Source: Geothrix sp. 21YS21S-2 (GTDB lineage Bacteria > Acidobacteriota > Holophagae > Holophagales > Holophagaceae). From it: a stretch of DNA of 64,000 bases. The stretch is from assembly GCF_030846775.1 (NCBI RefSeq), contig NZ_CP132910.1, forward strand, positions 4,157,001 to 4,221,000, read 5' to 3'. This document shows positions 41,198 to 49,401 of the stretch, piece after piece (the stretch's first letter is position 1; every line of letters begins with the position of its first letter). The notes under the pieces are model-generated. The model was not told the origin of the DNA. It did not search any database and was given only the letters and a program-made list of their open reading frames with translations. Both the position numbers and the translations under genes were made by a program.

Positions 41198-42262
41198 CTA
41201 GTTGAGCCCGAACCTCCGGTGGTGGCAGACCTTCGGCGCCCGCCCCCCGGGTTCCCACAGGTGGAAGGCGTTGCCCTGGCACAGGCCCCACTCTCCGCAC
41301 GCGGAGCAGTCCCCCTGGCGCATCCAGCTCCGGTCGCGGAAGGCCTGGAAGCGGGTGTTCCACACGTCCATGAAGGCGTCCCGGTGGATGTTGCCCTGCG
41401 CGAACCGGCGGTCGATGTTGGGACAGGCCAGGACCGCCCCGTCCACCATGATCCCGCCGATGTTGATGCCCGCGCGGCAGAAGTAGGGCTGGTCCCGCAC
41501 CCGGCACTCGAAGCGGCCCAGGAAGCCGGATTCCGCGTAGACCACGTCCAGGCCTCCGCGCGCGCGGAAGCCCTCGATGCGCTCCATGAGGGTCCGGAAT
41601 TCCTCCGCCGCCAGCAGCAGGGCGGGATCCTCCGCGGCGCGGCCGATGGGGTCGATGGTGAAGATGCGCCAGTGCTTCAGGCCGGCCTCCATGAGTAAGG
41701 TCCGGAAGGCCTCCAGCCGGGGCAGGTTGCGGGGGTTCACGCAGGTCACCACGTCCAGGGCCTGCCAGAAGGGGTCCGCCAGCAGGCCCTTGAGGGTCGC
41801 CAGGGCCCCGCGGAAGGAGCCCTCCCGGCCCCGGAGCCAGTCGTGGTCCTCCTCGAAGCCGTCCAGGCTCACGGTGACGCTGGCCATGGACGCGGCCTTG
41901 GCGGAGGCGAAGGCCTGCGGGCCCCAGGCCAGACCGTTGGTGACCATCCCCCAGGGGAAGCCCAGCCGGTGGATGGCGGCGCCCAGGTCGAAGACGCCGG
42001 GGTAGCAGAGGGGTTCGCCCCCGGAGAGGACCACCATGACCCCGTGGGGGTCCTGGGCCGCGGCGATGCCCTCCAGGGCGCGGAGCACCGCCTCCCGGGG
42101 CAGGGGCGGCGCGGTGGCGTCGCGGGTGCAGTCGCTGCCGCAGTGCCGGCAGGCCAGGTTGCAGGCCCGGGTGAGCTCCACGAAGAGGTAGGAGAGGCGA
42201 TGGTGCCGCGCCTCCAGGCGCCGGAAGGACGGCAGCAGGGCGCGCCGGAGCCAGGGCCTCAC
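41198..42262 (-). CDS. Radical SAM/SPASM protein (TIGR04133-like)
   Basis: 354 residues from the GTG at 42262-42260, which overlaps the stop of the lipoprotein gene (GTGA). The radical SAM cluster CxxxCxxC is ACNLACRHCGSDC (C34, C38, C41), with SGGEPLCYPG as the SAM-binding GGE motif. The C-terminus carries cysteines for auxiliary clusters (VLACPNIDRRFAQGN, then DCSACGEWGLCQGNAFH, then KVCHHRRF), a SPASM-type domain as in peptide-modifying maturases. The combination with the small lipoprotein matches what is named TIGR04133/TIGR04134, a pair of unknown chemistry known in several anaerobes. It likely modifies the lipoprotein before export. The longer open frame upstream is the lipoprotein gene read out of frame. 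Confidence 0.88.
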   Translation of the reverse strand: MRPWLRRALLPSFRRLEARHHRLSYLFVELTRACNLACRHCGSDCTRDATAPPLPREAVLRALEGIAAAQDPHGVMVVLSGGEPLCYPGVFDLGAAIHRLGFPWGMVTNGLAWGPQAFASAKAASMASVTVSLDGFEEDHDWLRGREGSFRGALATLKGLLADPFWQALDVVTCVNPRNLPRLEAFRTLLMEAGLKHWRIFTIDPIGRAAEDPALLLAAEEFRTLMERIEGFRARGGLDVVYAESGFLGRFECRVRDQPYFCRAGINIGGIMVDGAVLACPNIDRRFAQGNIHRDAFMDVWNTRFQAFRDRSWMRQGDCSACGEWGLCQGNAFHLWEPGGRAPKVCHHRRFGLN

Positions 42263-42687
42263 GGCCTGGCCAGCTTGATGGCCAGGCCCTCCTGCTCCCA
42301 GGCGCCATAGAAGAACCTGCCGTCCCCGGGGGCGGTCTGGACGAGGTTCAGGGTGACCGTCGCCTGGCTGTAGGCGCCATTGGCGGCGCCGTCCACATCG
42401 GTGGCCGTCAGGGGGCAGGACGGGCAGTACCAGCCGGTCCAGGTGAAGGAGAAGACGCCGTCCGCGCCCGACCTGGCCGTGGCGCCCTGGAAGTCCACCC
42501 GGATGCCCGGGACGGGCAGGCCCGTGGCGGCGTCGGTGACGGTGCCGCCCACCCTGTAGGTGGCCGACGGCGTGCCATAGGTGGGCACGGGGGCCCCGTA
42601 GGCGGGCGTGCCGCCCACGCAGCTCACCACGGCGATGCCCAGGGCGGAACCCAGGCACCGCATGAGCCACTGCTCAAACCGATTCAT
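42259..42687 (-). CDS. Radical SAM-associated putative lipoprotein (likely maturase substrate or partner)
   Basis: 142 residues, with CCCCGGAGG before the ATG. A lipoprotein signal ends at C23 (lipobox VVSC). Next comes a short Tyr/Gly/Pro segment (PAYGAPVPTYGTPSATYRVG) that matches the hallmark of radical SAM-associated lipoproteins, then a carboxypeptidase-regulatory-like beta-sandwich (GGTVTDAATGLPVPGIRVDF and ATDVDGAANGAYSQATVTLN) and a CxxC (WYCPSC). The family is predicted to be lipid-anchored and possibly modified on the Tyr/Gly segment. The gene precedes and overlaps the radical SAM gene by 4 bases, so the two products are made together. Confidence 0.82.
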   Translation of the reverse strand: MNRFEQWLMRCLGSALGIAVVSCVGGTPAYGAPVPTYGTPSATYRVGGTVTDAATGLPVPGIRVDFQGATARSGADGVFSFTWTGWYCPSCPLTATDVDGAANGAYSQATVTLNLVQTAPGDGRFFYGAWEQEGLAIKLARP

Positions 42688-42727
42688 GGTCGCCTCCGGG
42701 GATAGGACGATTGTGCCACCGTTCCGG

Positions 42728-43321
42728 TCAGAACGTCCGGCCTGTCTCCCGGGCCCGGAGCAGGAGCTCCGCCCGCACCTCGGGCGCGTTCCCCGACAGG
42801 CCGCCCAGCAGCTCCAGCCGGGCCTCCGGGATGCCCACGCCCAGCAGGCGGTCCTCCACCATCACGCGGTGGTGGGCCTCCCGGAGGCCCAGGGCGTCGA
42901 GCTTCTCGTCGGTGTGGCCCGCCGGGCAGAGGGCCAGGGCCTTGCGCACGGGCAGGCGGGTGGTGCGGCTGCGGTCGGCCTCGTAGGCGTAGGCATAGCC
43001 GTAGGTCCACACCCGGTCGAACCAGCCCTTGAGGATGGCGGGCACGTCGGACCACCAGAAGGGGTAGCAGAACACCAGACCCTCGGCCCGGTCCAGCCGC
43101 GCCTGCTCCGCCACCACGTCCGCCGGGCGAAGCGCCGCCGGGTCCAGGGCCGTCTCCAGCCCGAACTGGGCCTCGGCCAGGAGGGGGTCGAAGCCCTCCT
43201 GGTAGAGGTCGGCGAATTCCAGAGTGTGCCCGGCCTCCCGCAGGCCCTCGGCGAAGGCCGCGGCCACCTCCCCGGTGAAGGAAGCCCGGCGCGGATGGGC
43301 GAAAATGAGCAGGACATGCAT
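42728..43321 (-). CDS. NAD(P)H-dependent flavodoxin-fold oxidoreductase (YwrO/MdaB type)
   Basis: 197 residues from the ATG at 43321-43319, preceded by CTGGAGGAG. The opening HVLLIFAHPRRASFTG is the flavin-phosphate loop of the NQO/YwrO/KefF-type reductases; FCYPFWWSDVPAILKGWFDR and the segment GYAYAYEAD are also typical. These FMN/FAD enzymes reduce quinones and nitro compounds by two electrons. The gene is divergent from the DHCW cupin gene, with 43 bases between the start codons, and probably shares a control region with it. Confidence 0.87.
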   Translation of the reverse strand: MHVLLIFAHPRRASFTGEVAAAFAEGLREAGHTLEFADLYQEGFDPLLAEAQFGLETALDPAALRPADVVAEQARLDRAEGLVFCYPFWWSDVPAILKGWFDRVWTYGYAYAYEADRSRTTRLPVRKALALCPAGHTDEKLDALGLREAHHRVMVEDRLLGVGIPEARLELLGGLSGNAPEVRAELLLRARETGRTF

Positions 43322-43364
43322 GAAAAAGCTCCTCCAGGCAGAGAATGGAACAAGGAGACCGACG

Positions 43365-43694
43365 ATGCAAATGACCGATATCCCCTTCGCCGCCACCGAC
43401 TGGTCCCAGGTGGAACCCACCGAGCATCCCGGCGTTACCGGCCGGGCCCTCTGGCGCACCCGCCAGTTCGGCGCCATCCGGGTGCGCATGGTGGAGTATT
43501 CCCCCGGCTACCTGGCGGACCACTGGTGCTCCAAGGGCCACGTGCTGCTCTGCCTGGAGGGGGAGCTGCACACGGAACTGGAGGACGGACGGAGGTTCGT
43601 CCTGCGGCCCGGGATGAGCTACCAGGTGGCGGACCAGGCCGAGGCCCACCGGTCCGCGGCGCCTTCCGGGGCGAGGCTCTTCATCGTGGATTGA
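43365..43694 (+). CDS. DHCW-motif cupin-fold protein
   Basis: 109 residues; ATG preceded by CAAGGAGA. The motif YLADHWCSKGHVLLCLEGEL gives the family its name, and the whole chain is a single small beta-barrel (GELHTELEDGRRFVLRPGMS). Function unknown; the family may bind a metal through the His and Cys. It overlaps the convergent LysR gene by 14 bases and is divergent from the flavodoxin-fold reductase. Confidence 0.83.
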   Translation: MQMTDIPFAATDWSQVEPTEHPGVTGRALWRTRQFGAIRVRMVEYSPGYLADHWCSKGHVLLCLEGELHTELEDGRRFVLRPGMSYQVADQAEAHRSAAPSGARLFIVD

Positions 43695-44574
43695 GGTGCT
43701 CCAGGAGCATCCGAACGGGCTTGGCGGCGGCGCGCACATCCCTCAGGCCCAGGAGGAGGTGGCGCTCAGCCCAGGGCTCGGCCAGGGTGACGAGGCGCAG
43801 GTCCAGGGACGCCACCATGGCCTTGACGGCGTTGCGGGGCAGCACGGCCACGCCCATGCCGGCGGCCACCATCAGGCACACCGCGTCGAAGCTGCGCACC
43901 TGGATGCGCAGCTTCAGGGTGCGGCCCATGGCCTCGGACTCGGTCTTCATGCGCTTGGCCAGGGACGTGGCCCGGGGCAGGCTGACGAAATCGTAGTCCA
44001 CCAGGTCCTCGAGGCGCACGGAGCGCCTGCGGGCGAGGGGGTGGCCGCGGGGCACCACCACGGCCAGGCGGTCCTCCCGGTAGGGCAGCACCTGCAGCCC
44101 CAGGGCGGGGGTGCGGTCGGCGAAGATGCCCAGGTCGGCCCGGCCGTCCAGCAGGGCCAGGACGATCTCGGAGCTGTTCTGCTCCTCCAGCTCGATGCGG
44201 ATGCCGGGGTTGGCGGCGGCGAAGGAAGCCAGGTCGCCCGGGAGGAACTGCGTGACCGCGGAGATGTTGGCCCAGAGCCGCACCACGCCCAGGCTGCCCG
44301 AGGCGTAGTCGGAAAGGTCGGCCACCAGCAGGTCCACGTCGCTGAGGACGCGGTGGGCGTGCTGGAGCAGGGACTGGCCGGCGGGCGTGAGGGCCACGCC
44401 CCGGGAGGACCGTTTCAGCAGCTCGGCGCCCAGGGTCGCTTCCAGGTCGGACAGCCGCTTGCTGGCGGCCCCCACCGCCAGGTTGGCCAGCCCGGCCCCC
44501 TTGCTGATGCTGCCCGTGCGCGCCACCAGGGTGAACAGCGACAGGGAGGCCAGGTCAACGCGGGGGACGTTCAT
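43681..44574 (-). CDS. LysR-family transcriptional regulator
   Basis: 297 residues from the ATG at 44574-44572; AGGAGGG upstream is too close to the GTG at 44583 for that to be the start. Residues 1-60 are the winged HTH (LSLFTLVARTGSISKGAGLA, then NLAVGAASKRLSDLEATLG). Residues 90-290 are the co-inducer-binding domain (VRLWANISAVTQFLPGDLAS, VVVPRGHPLA, MVAAGMGVAVLPRNAV). It is the last gene of a five-gene minus-strand run with the dehydrogenase, lyase, CoA-transferase and MFS genes, so it probably regulates that pathway. LysR genes are usually divergent from their targets; being at the operon end is less common. Confidence 0.88.
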   Translation of the reverse strand: MNVPRVDLASLSLFTLVARTGSISKGAGLANLAVGAASKRLSDLEATLGAELLKRSSRGVALTPAGQSLLQHAHRVLSDVDLLVADLSDYASGSLGVVRLWANISAVTQFLPGDLASFAAANPGIRIELEEQNSSEIVLALLDGRADLGIFADRTPALGLQVLPYREDRLAVVVPRGHPLARRRSVRLEDLVDYDFVSLPRATSLAKRMKTESEAMGRTLKLRIQVRSFDAVCLMVAAGMGVAVLPRNAVKAMVASLDLRLVTLAEPWAERHLLLGLRDVRAAAKPVRMLLEHLNPR

Positions 44575-44587
44575 GGCGGGCACCCTC

Positions 44588-45556
44588 CTAGAGCACGGCC
44601 GGGTTGACGCAGGTCTGGGGGGGCTTGCCCGCCAGCACGCTCAGGACGTTGTCCACCGCGGTCATGCCCATGGCCAGCCGGGTCCGGAAGGTGGCCGAGG
44701 CCGTGTGGGGCACGATGACCACGTTCTCCAGGCCGGCCAGACCGGGCGTCAGGCGGGGCTCGTTCTCGAAGACGTCCAGGCCCGCGCCCCAGATGACCTT
44801 GTCCCTCAGGGCGGCGACGAGCGCCTCCTCGTCCACCAGCGGGCCGCGTCCGGTGTTGACGAGGACGGCGGTGGGCTTCATGGCGGCCAGTTCGGCGGCG
44901 CCGATGAAGTGGCGGGTGGCGGGCAGCAGGGGCAGGTGGAGGGAGAGGAAGTCCGATTCGCGCAGCAGGGTGGCCTTGTCCACGAAGATGGCCCCGCACG
45001 TCCGCTCCAGTTCGGGCGACGGCTGGAGGTCGTGGTAGATCACCCGCATGTCGAAGGCGGCCGCCTTGGCCGCGAACTTCGAGCCGATGCGGCCCGCGCC
45101 GGCCACGCCCAGGGTCATGTGGTCCACGTCCCGGCCCAGGAACTGCAGGGGCCCCCAGCCGGCCCACTGGCCCGAGCGCAGGAAGCGCTCGGTCTCGGGG
45201 ATGCGGCGGGCGGCGGCCAGCAGCAGGGCCCAGGCGTGGGTGGCGGTGGCCTCGTCCAGCACCTTGGGCGTGTTGGTGAGGATCACCCCGCGCGCCGTGG
45301 CGGCGTCCACGTCGAAGTTGTTGTAGCCGACCGCGTAGTTCGCGAAGATCCGGCACCGGGGCCCCGCGGCGTCCAGCACCTCGCCGTCGATGGTGTCGGT
45401 GAGCAGGGTGATGACGGCGTCCCGGCCGCGCACCTCCCGCAGCAGCTCCTCCCGGGTCAGCGGCCGGTCGTGGGGGTTGATGTCCACGTCATGGCAGCGG
45501 CGCAGGGCGTCGAGGGGTTCCTGGGGGAGCATGCGGGTGACGTAGACGTTGGCCAT
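44588..45556 (-). CDS. D-2-hydroxyacid dehydrogenase (glyoxylate reductase/D-glycerate dehydrogenase type)
   Basis: 322 residues. NAD-binding loop GVAGAGRIGSKFAAKA (GxGxxG as GAGRIG); substrate arginine in VNTGRGPLVDEEALV; catalytic E in FENEPRL and H in VVIVPHTASATFRTR. The N-terminal catalytic lobe includes NYAVGYNNFDVDAATARGV, close to glyoxylate reductases of the plant/archaeal type. It interconverts a 2-keto acid and its D-hydroxy acid. Its position behind the CoA-transferase and lyase genes suggests it handles a 2-oxoacid made by that pathway or from the same substrate pool, but the specific acid is not known. Confidence 0.87.
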   Translation of the reverse strand: MANVYVTRMLPQEPLDALRRCHDVDINPHDRPLTREELLREVRGRDAVITLLTDTIDGEVLDAAGPRCRIFANYAVGYNNFDVDAATARGVILTNTPKVLDEATATHAWALLLAAARRIPETERFLRSGQWAGWGPLQFLGRDVDHMTLGVAGAGRIGSKFAAKAAAFDMRVIYHDLQPSPELERTCGAIFVDKATLLRESDFLSLHLPLLPATRHFIGAAELAAMKPTAVLVNTGRGPLVDEEALVAALRDKVIWGAGLDVFENEPRLTPGLAGLENVVIVPHTASATFRTRLAMGMTAVDNVLSVLAGKPPQTCVNPAVL

Positions 45557-45578
45557 CGTGGCGCTCCTCGCTTCGGAC

Positions 45579-46550
45579 CTAGCGGGCGAGGGCCCGCTGG
45601 CGGATGGTTTCGAAATCGGCGGGGACCGGGTGCAGGTCCAGCCTGCGGCCGGCCTTGACGATCTGGCTGGGGACCTCGTGGCCCAGCATACCCGGAAGCC
45701 GGCGGGCCGCGGCGATGAGCCGGGGGAGATCGAGGCCGGTCTGGAAGCCCATGAGTTCCAGGGCGTGGGCCAGTTCCTCCGTGCAGACGTTGCCGGTGGC
45801 GCCGGGGGCGTAGGGGCAGCCGCCGATGCCGCCCAGGGAGGCGTCGAAGCGGTCCGCCCCGGCGTCCAGCCCGGCCAGGGTGTTGGCCAGGCCCAGGCCC
45901 CGGGTGTTGTGCAGGTGCAGGGTCAGCTCGGCCTGGGGCCACCTCTGGCGGAAGGCGCCGGCGAGGCCGGCCACCTGCCCGGGGAAGGCCATGCCGGTGG
46001 TGTCGCAGAGGGTGATGTGGTCCACGCCCAGCTCCCCGATGTAGCGGGCGCACCAGTCCAGCACGGAGGACGGGGGCACCTCCCCCTCCATGGGGCAGCC
46101 GAAGGCGCAGGACAGCGAGATGTTCACCGCGGTCCCGGACGGGCGGGCCAGGGCCGCCACCTCGGCCAAGGCGGCGAAGGACTGGTCCCGGGTCATGCGC
46201 AGGTTGGTGAGGTTGTGGGTCCCGCTGGCGGACATGACCAGGTTCAGTTCGTCCGTGCGGGCCAGGATGGCCCTCTCGGCGCCGCGCACGTTGGGCACCA
46301 GGGCGCTGTACACGACCCCTGGCTCTCGCCGGATGCCCTGCATCACGGCGTCGGCGTCGGCCAGGGCGGGGATGGCCTTGGGCGAGGTGAAGGAGGAGAC
46401 CTCGATCTTGGTGAGGCCGGTCAGGGACAGCTCGTCGATGAGGGCGATCTTGGCTTCGGTGGGGACGAAGGCCTTCTCGGCCTGGAGGCCGTCGCGGGTG
46501 CCCACTTCCTGCAGGTGGACGCGCCTTCCGGCGCCTTCCCAGGCGCTCAT
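45579..46550 (-). CDS. Hydroxymethylglutaryl-CoA lyase-type enzyme
   Basis: 323 residues from the ATG at 46550-46548, overlapping the CoA-transferase stop by 4 bases. HMG-CoA lyase motifs are present: LQEVGTRDGLQAEKAFVPTE (15-30), the metal-binding HLHNTRGLGLAN, SLGGIGGCPYAPGATGN with the catalytic cysteine, and NVCTEELAHAL. Such lyases cleave 3-hydroxy-3-methylglutaryl-CoA to acetyl-CoA and acetoacetate, with relatives acting on longer branched 3-hydroxy acyl-CoAs. The coupled CaiB-type transferase likely makes the CoA ester that this enzyme cleaves. Confidence 0.87.
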   Translation of the reverse strand: MSAWEGAGRRVHLQEVGTRDGLQAEKAFVPTEAKIALIDELSLTGLTKIEVSSFTSPKAIPALADADAVMQGIRREPGVVYSALVPNVRGAERAILARTDELNLVMSASGTHNLTNLRMTRDQSFAALAEVAALARPSGTAVNISLSCAFGCPMEGEVPPSSVLDWCARYIGELGVDHITLCDTTGMAFPGQVAGLAGAFRQRWPQAELTLHLHNTRGLGLANTLAGLDAGADRFDASLGGIGGCPYAPGATGNVCTEELAHALELMGFQTGLDLPRLIAAARRLPGMLGHEVPSQIVKAGRRLDLHPVPADFETIRQRALAR

Positions 46551-47743
46551 GCGATCACCCCCTTGGCGCGCAGCTCGGCCAGGGCCGCCTCGGAGACGCC
46601 CGCCTCGCGCAGCACGGACTCGGTGTGCTCGCCCAGGGCCGGCGCCGGGGTGCGCAGGGTGCCCGGGGTCAGGGAGAGCTTGGGCACCACGCCGGGCACC
46701 TCCAGGGGGGTGCCGTCGGGCAGCGCGGTGGTGAGGATCATGTCGCGGCTGCGGTAGTGCGGGTCGGCGCAGATGTCCTTGGCGGTGTAGATCCGGCCCG
46801 AGGGCACCCGGGCGTCGTCCAGGGCCTGGAGCACCTCGTCCAGGCTGCGCTCCCGGCTCCACGCGCCGATGGCGGCGTCCAGCTCCGCGGCGCGGGCGGC
46901 GCGGCCGGCGTTGCCCGCCAGGCCCGGATCCTCGCCCAGGTCCCGGCGCCCGATCTTCTCCATCAGGCGCTTGAAGATCCCGTCCCCGTTGCCGGCGATG
47001 AGGGCGTAGCCGTCGGCGCAGGCGTAGGCGTTGGTGGGCGCGATGCCGGGCAGGGCGCTGCCCGTGGCCTCCCGCACGGCGCCGAAGGCGCTGTACTCCG
47101 GCACCAGGCTCTCCATGACGTTGAACACGGCCTCGTAGAGCGCCACGTCGATCACCTGGCCCTCGCCGGCGGCGTCCCGGTGGCGCAGGGCCAGCAGCAC
47201 GCCGATGACCCCGTGCAGGGCCGCCAGGGTGTCCCCGATGGAGACGCCGCAGCGCACCGGCACCCGTCCCGGCTCGCCGGTGAGGTACCTCAGGCCGCCC
47301 ATGGCCTCGCCGATGACGCCGAAGCCCGGCCGGTCCCGGTAGGGCCCGGTCTGGCCGTAGCCCGACAGGCGCAGCATGACGAGCCTGGGATTGAGGGCGT
47401 GCAGCTCCTCCCACCCCAGCCCCCAGCCCTCGAGGGTGCCGGGCCGGAAGTTCTCGATGACGACGTCGGCCTCCTTCACCAGGTCGCGCACGATCCGCTG
47501 CGCCTCGGCCTTGCGCAGGTCCAGCGCAACGGAGCGCTTGTTGCGGGACTGCACCTGCCACCAGAGGGAGGTGCCGTCCTTGATCATGCGCCAGGCGCGC
47601 AGCGGGTCGCCCCCCTCGGGGGGCTCCACCTTGATCACGTCGGCCCCGAACTCGGCCAGCATCTTGGCGGCGAAGGGGCCGGCGATGAGCTGGCCCAGCT
47701 CGATCACGCGCAGGCCGGAAAGGGCGCTGGGGGTTGCGGTCAT
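46547..47743 (-). CDS. CaiB/BaiF-type CoA-transferase (class III)
   Basis: 398 residues from the ATG at 47743-47741 (AGGAGAA upstream). Hallmarks of the family: GLRVIELGQLIAGPFAAKML, ADVIKVEPPEGGDPLRAW, NKRSVALDLRKAEAQ, ENFRPGTLEGWGLG, SGYGQTGPYRDRPGF, and the catalytic aspartate region ... GQVIDVALYEAVFN. It moves CoA from a donor such as succinyl-CoA to an organic acid. With the downstream lyase it would activate a branched hydroxy-dicarboxylate (3-hydroxy-3-methylglutarate is the simplest guess). The start of this gene lies 91 bases after the MFS stop. Confidence 0.9.
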   Translation of the reverse strand: MTATPSALSGLRVIELGQLIAGPFAAKMLAEFGADVIKVEPPEGGDPLRAWRMIKDGTSLWWQVQSRNKRSVALDLRKAEAQRIVRDLVKEADVVIENFRPGTLEGWGLGWEELHALNPRLVMLRLSGYGQTGPYRDRPGFGVIGEAMGGLRYLTGEPGRVPVRCGVSIGDTLAALHGVIGVLLALRHRDAAGEGQVIDVALYEAVFNVMESLVPEYSAFGAVREATGSALPGIAPTNAYACADGYALIAGNGDGIFKRLMEKIGRRDLGEDPGLAGNAGRAARAAELDAAIGAWSRERSLDEVLQALDDARVPSGRIYTAKDICADPHYRSRDMILTTALPDGTPLEVPGVVPKLSLTPGTLRTPAPALGEHTESVLREAGVSEAALAELRAKGVIA

Positions 47744-47812
47744 GGGGTTCTCCTGGATGCGGAGAAGTATGGGGGCCTCCCTTCTGCGAAAGAAGAACAA
47801 ATGGGGAAACCC

Positions 47813-47835
47813 AGCCTTCTCGTTTAGAGAAAGCT
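47813..47835 (-). terminator. Hairpin at the MFS stop codon
   Basis: On the minus strand AGCTTTCTC (47835-47827) pairs with GAGAAGGCT (47821-47813) around TAAAC, with one G-T pair. It follows the MFS stop directly and may attenuate transcription into the CoA-transferase gene. No T-run follows, so this is weak. Confidence 0.3.
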
Positions 47836-49273
47836 AAGTCTCCATCCCCAGCGGAGCCTCGTCCCCGTCCGAATGCCCGCTCATGGCGTGCCCGGCGTTG
47901 CGGGGCAGGCGGGCGCTCACCGGGGAGGCCATGAAGGAGATGGCCGTCACCACAAGGAACGCGGCGGAGAAGTCGGACAGCTGGGGGCTGGCGTGGCCGG
48001 AGACCGCCATGGCCAGGGCCAGGATGGCCGAGGAGATGCAGATGCCCATGGAGAGCATCAGCTGCTGGAAGGTGGAGTAGAAGCTGGTGGCCGAGCTCAT
48101 GCGGGGCTGGGAGATGTCGGCGTAGGCGACGGTGTTGAGGGCGGTGAACTGCAGGGACTGGAAGAACCCCCCCAGAAGCAGCACGCCGTGGATGAGGAGG
48201 ACCGGCCACCCGGGGCGGAACAGGGCGCACGCGGCCAGGAAGGCCGAGGAGATCAGGCTGTTCCACATCAGCGTGTTGCGGAAGCCGAAGCGGCGCAGGA
48301 TGGGCGGCGCGGCGATCTTCATGAGGAAGGAGCCGGCGGCGGTGCTGAAGGTGATGAGGCCGCTCCGGGCCGCCGACATGCCGAAGCCCAGCTGCATCAT
48401 CATGGGCAGCAGGAAGGGCAGGGCGCCCGCGGTGATGCGGGTGAGGGAACCGCCGATGACCGAGATTCCGAACGTGGAGATGCGCATCATCCCGAAGTCC
48501 AGGATGGGGTTGGCGGCGCGCCGGGCGTGGAGGACGTAGGCCGCCCCCGCCACCAGGCCGACGCCGATGATCAGGAGGGTCATGCCCAGGGAGATGCCGC
48601 CGCCGCGGCTGCCCATCTCCAGGCCGTACATCAGGCAGGACAGCGAGATGCAGGAGAGGAGGAAGCCCGTCACGTCGAACCGCCCGGGGTCCAGCTCCCT
48701 GATGTCCTCGATGTAGACCGTGGCCAGCCAGATGCCCAGGATCCCGATGGGCACGTTGATGTAGAAGATCCAGCGCCAGGAGAGGTAGGTGACGAGGAAG
48801 CCCCCCAGGGGCGGCCCCACCACCGGGCCGATGAGGGCGGGCACCATGAACCAGGACATGGCCGAGACCATGTCCTTGCGGGCCACGGTGCGCAGCAGCA
48901 CCAGGCGGCCCACGGGGACCATCATGGCCCCGCCCATGCCCTGCAGGAACCGGGCGCAGACCAGGAAGAGGAGGCTGCCGGCCTGTCCGCACAGGATGGA
49001 GCCGGCCGTGAACACCAGGATCGCCAGCCGGAAGATGCGCCGGGCCCCGTAGCGGTCCGCGAAGTAGCCGCTGGCCGGGATGAAGATGGCGAGCCCCAGG
49101 AGGTAGGCGGTGAGGGCCGCGCTCATGTGCAGGGGGGAGACGGCGAAGCTCCGGGCCATGGTGGGCAGGGCGGTGGCCAGCACGGTGGAATCCAGCTGCT
49201 CCATGAAGAGGGCGCAGGCGATGATGATGGCCGTGGTGCGGAAACTGTGCGGGCGGGGGGTGGAAGGGGACAT
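47834..49273 (-). CDS. MFS transporter, DHA2 (EmrB/QacA) family
   Basis: 479 residues with fourteen predicted membrane helices, the DHA2 number. Motif C (WFMVPALIGPVVGPPLGGFL) and the motif A region (GYFADRYGARRIFRLAI) are clear, as is LDSTVLATALPTMARSF in helix 1. DHA2 members export drugs or, in metabolic clusters, move organic acids by proton coupling. Heading an operon with CoA-transferase and lyase genes suggests that it imports or exports the substrate acid. The promoter region to its right (49274-49571) is shared with the divergent lactate permease operon. Confidence 0.88.
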   Translation of the reverse strand: MSPSTPRPHSFRTTAIIIACALFMEQLDSTVLATALPTMARSFAVSPLHMSAALTAYLLGLAIFIPASGYFADRYGARRIFRLAILVFTAGSILCGQAGSLLFLVCARFLQGMGGAMMVPVGRLVLLRTVARKDMVSAMSWFMVPALIGPVVGPPLGGFLVTYLSWRWIFYINVPIGILGIWLATVYIEDIRELDPGRFDVTGFLLSCISLSCLMYGLEMGSRGGGISLGMTLLIIGVGLVAGAAYVLHARRAANPILDFGMMRISTFGISVIGGSLTRITAGALPFLLPMMMQLGFGMSAARSGLITFSTAAGSFLMKIAAPPILRRFGFRNTLMWNSLISSAFLAACALFRPGWPVLLIHGVLLLGGFFQSLQFTALNTVAYADISQPRMSSATSFYSTFQQLMLSMGICISSAILALAMAVSGHASPQLSDFSAAFLVVTAISFMASPVSARLPRNAGHAMSGHSDGDEAPLGMET

Positions 49274-49375
49274 CCCCCAGAGAATACCGGACCCGGGCTC
49301 CGCCTCCGGGCAGGCACCAACCAGGTGGTCGGTATTTTAATAGGCTCTCAAGACGGGCCATGCGTTCGCTGCGGC

Positions 49376-49393
49376 ATTTATAAATTTATAAAT
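49376..49393. promoter_or_regulatory. 18-bp perfect A/T palindrome between divergent operons
   Basis: ATTTATAAATTTATAAAT reads the same on both strands. It lies just upstream of the -35 box of the permease promoter and about 100 bases from the MFS start, so a bound regulator could control both operons. The LysR protein of the MFS operon is one candidate; a GntR-type lactate regulator is another, but no such gene is in the window. Confidence 0.45.
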
Positions 49394-49401
49394 ATAACGA
49401 C

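Noticed and set aside
42263-42670. N-terminal extension of the radical SAM frame
   Set aside because: This part overlaps the lipoprotein gene in another frame and is Arg/Gly-rich nonsense; the GTG at 42262 gives a normal radical SAM N-terminus.
46551-49361. Long N-terminal extension of the HMG-CoA lyase frame (1260 residues in total)
   Set aside because: Everything before the ATG at 46550 is a shifted reading of the CoA-transferase and MFS genes; only the C-terminal 323 residues are a real protein.
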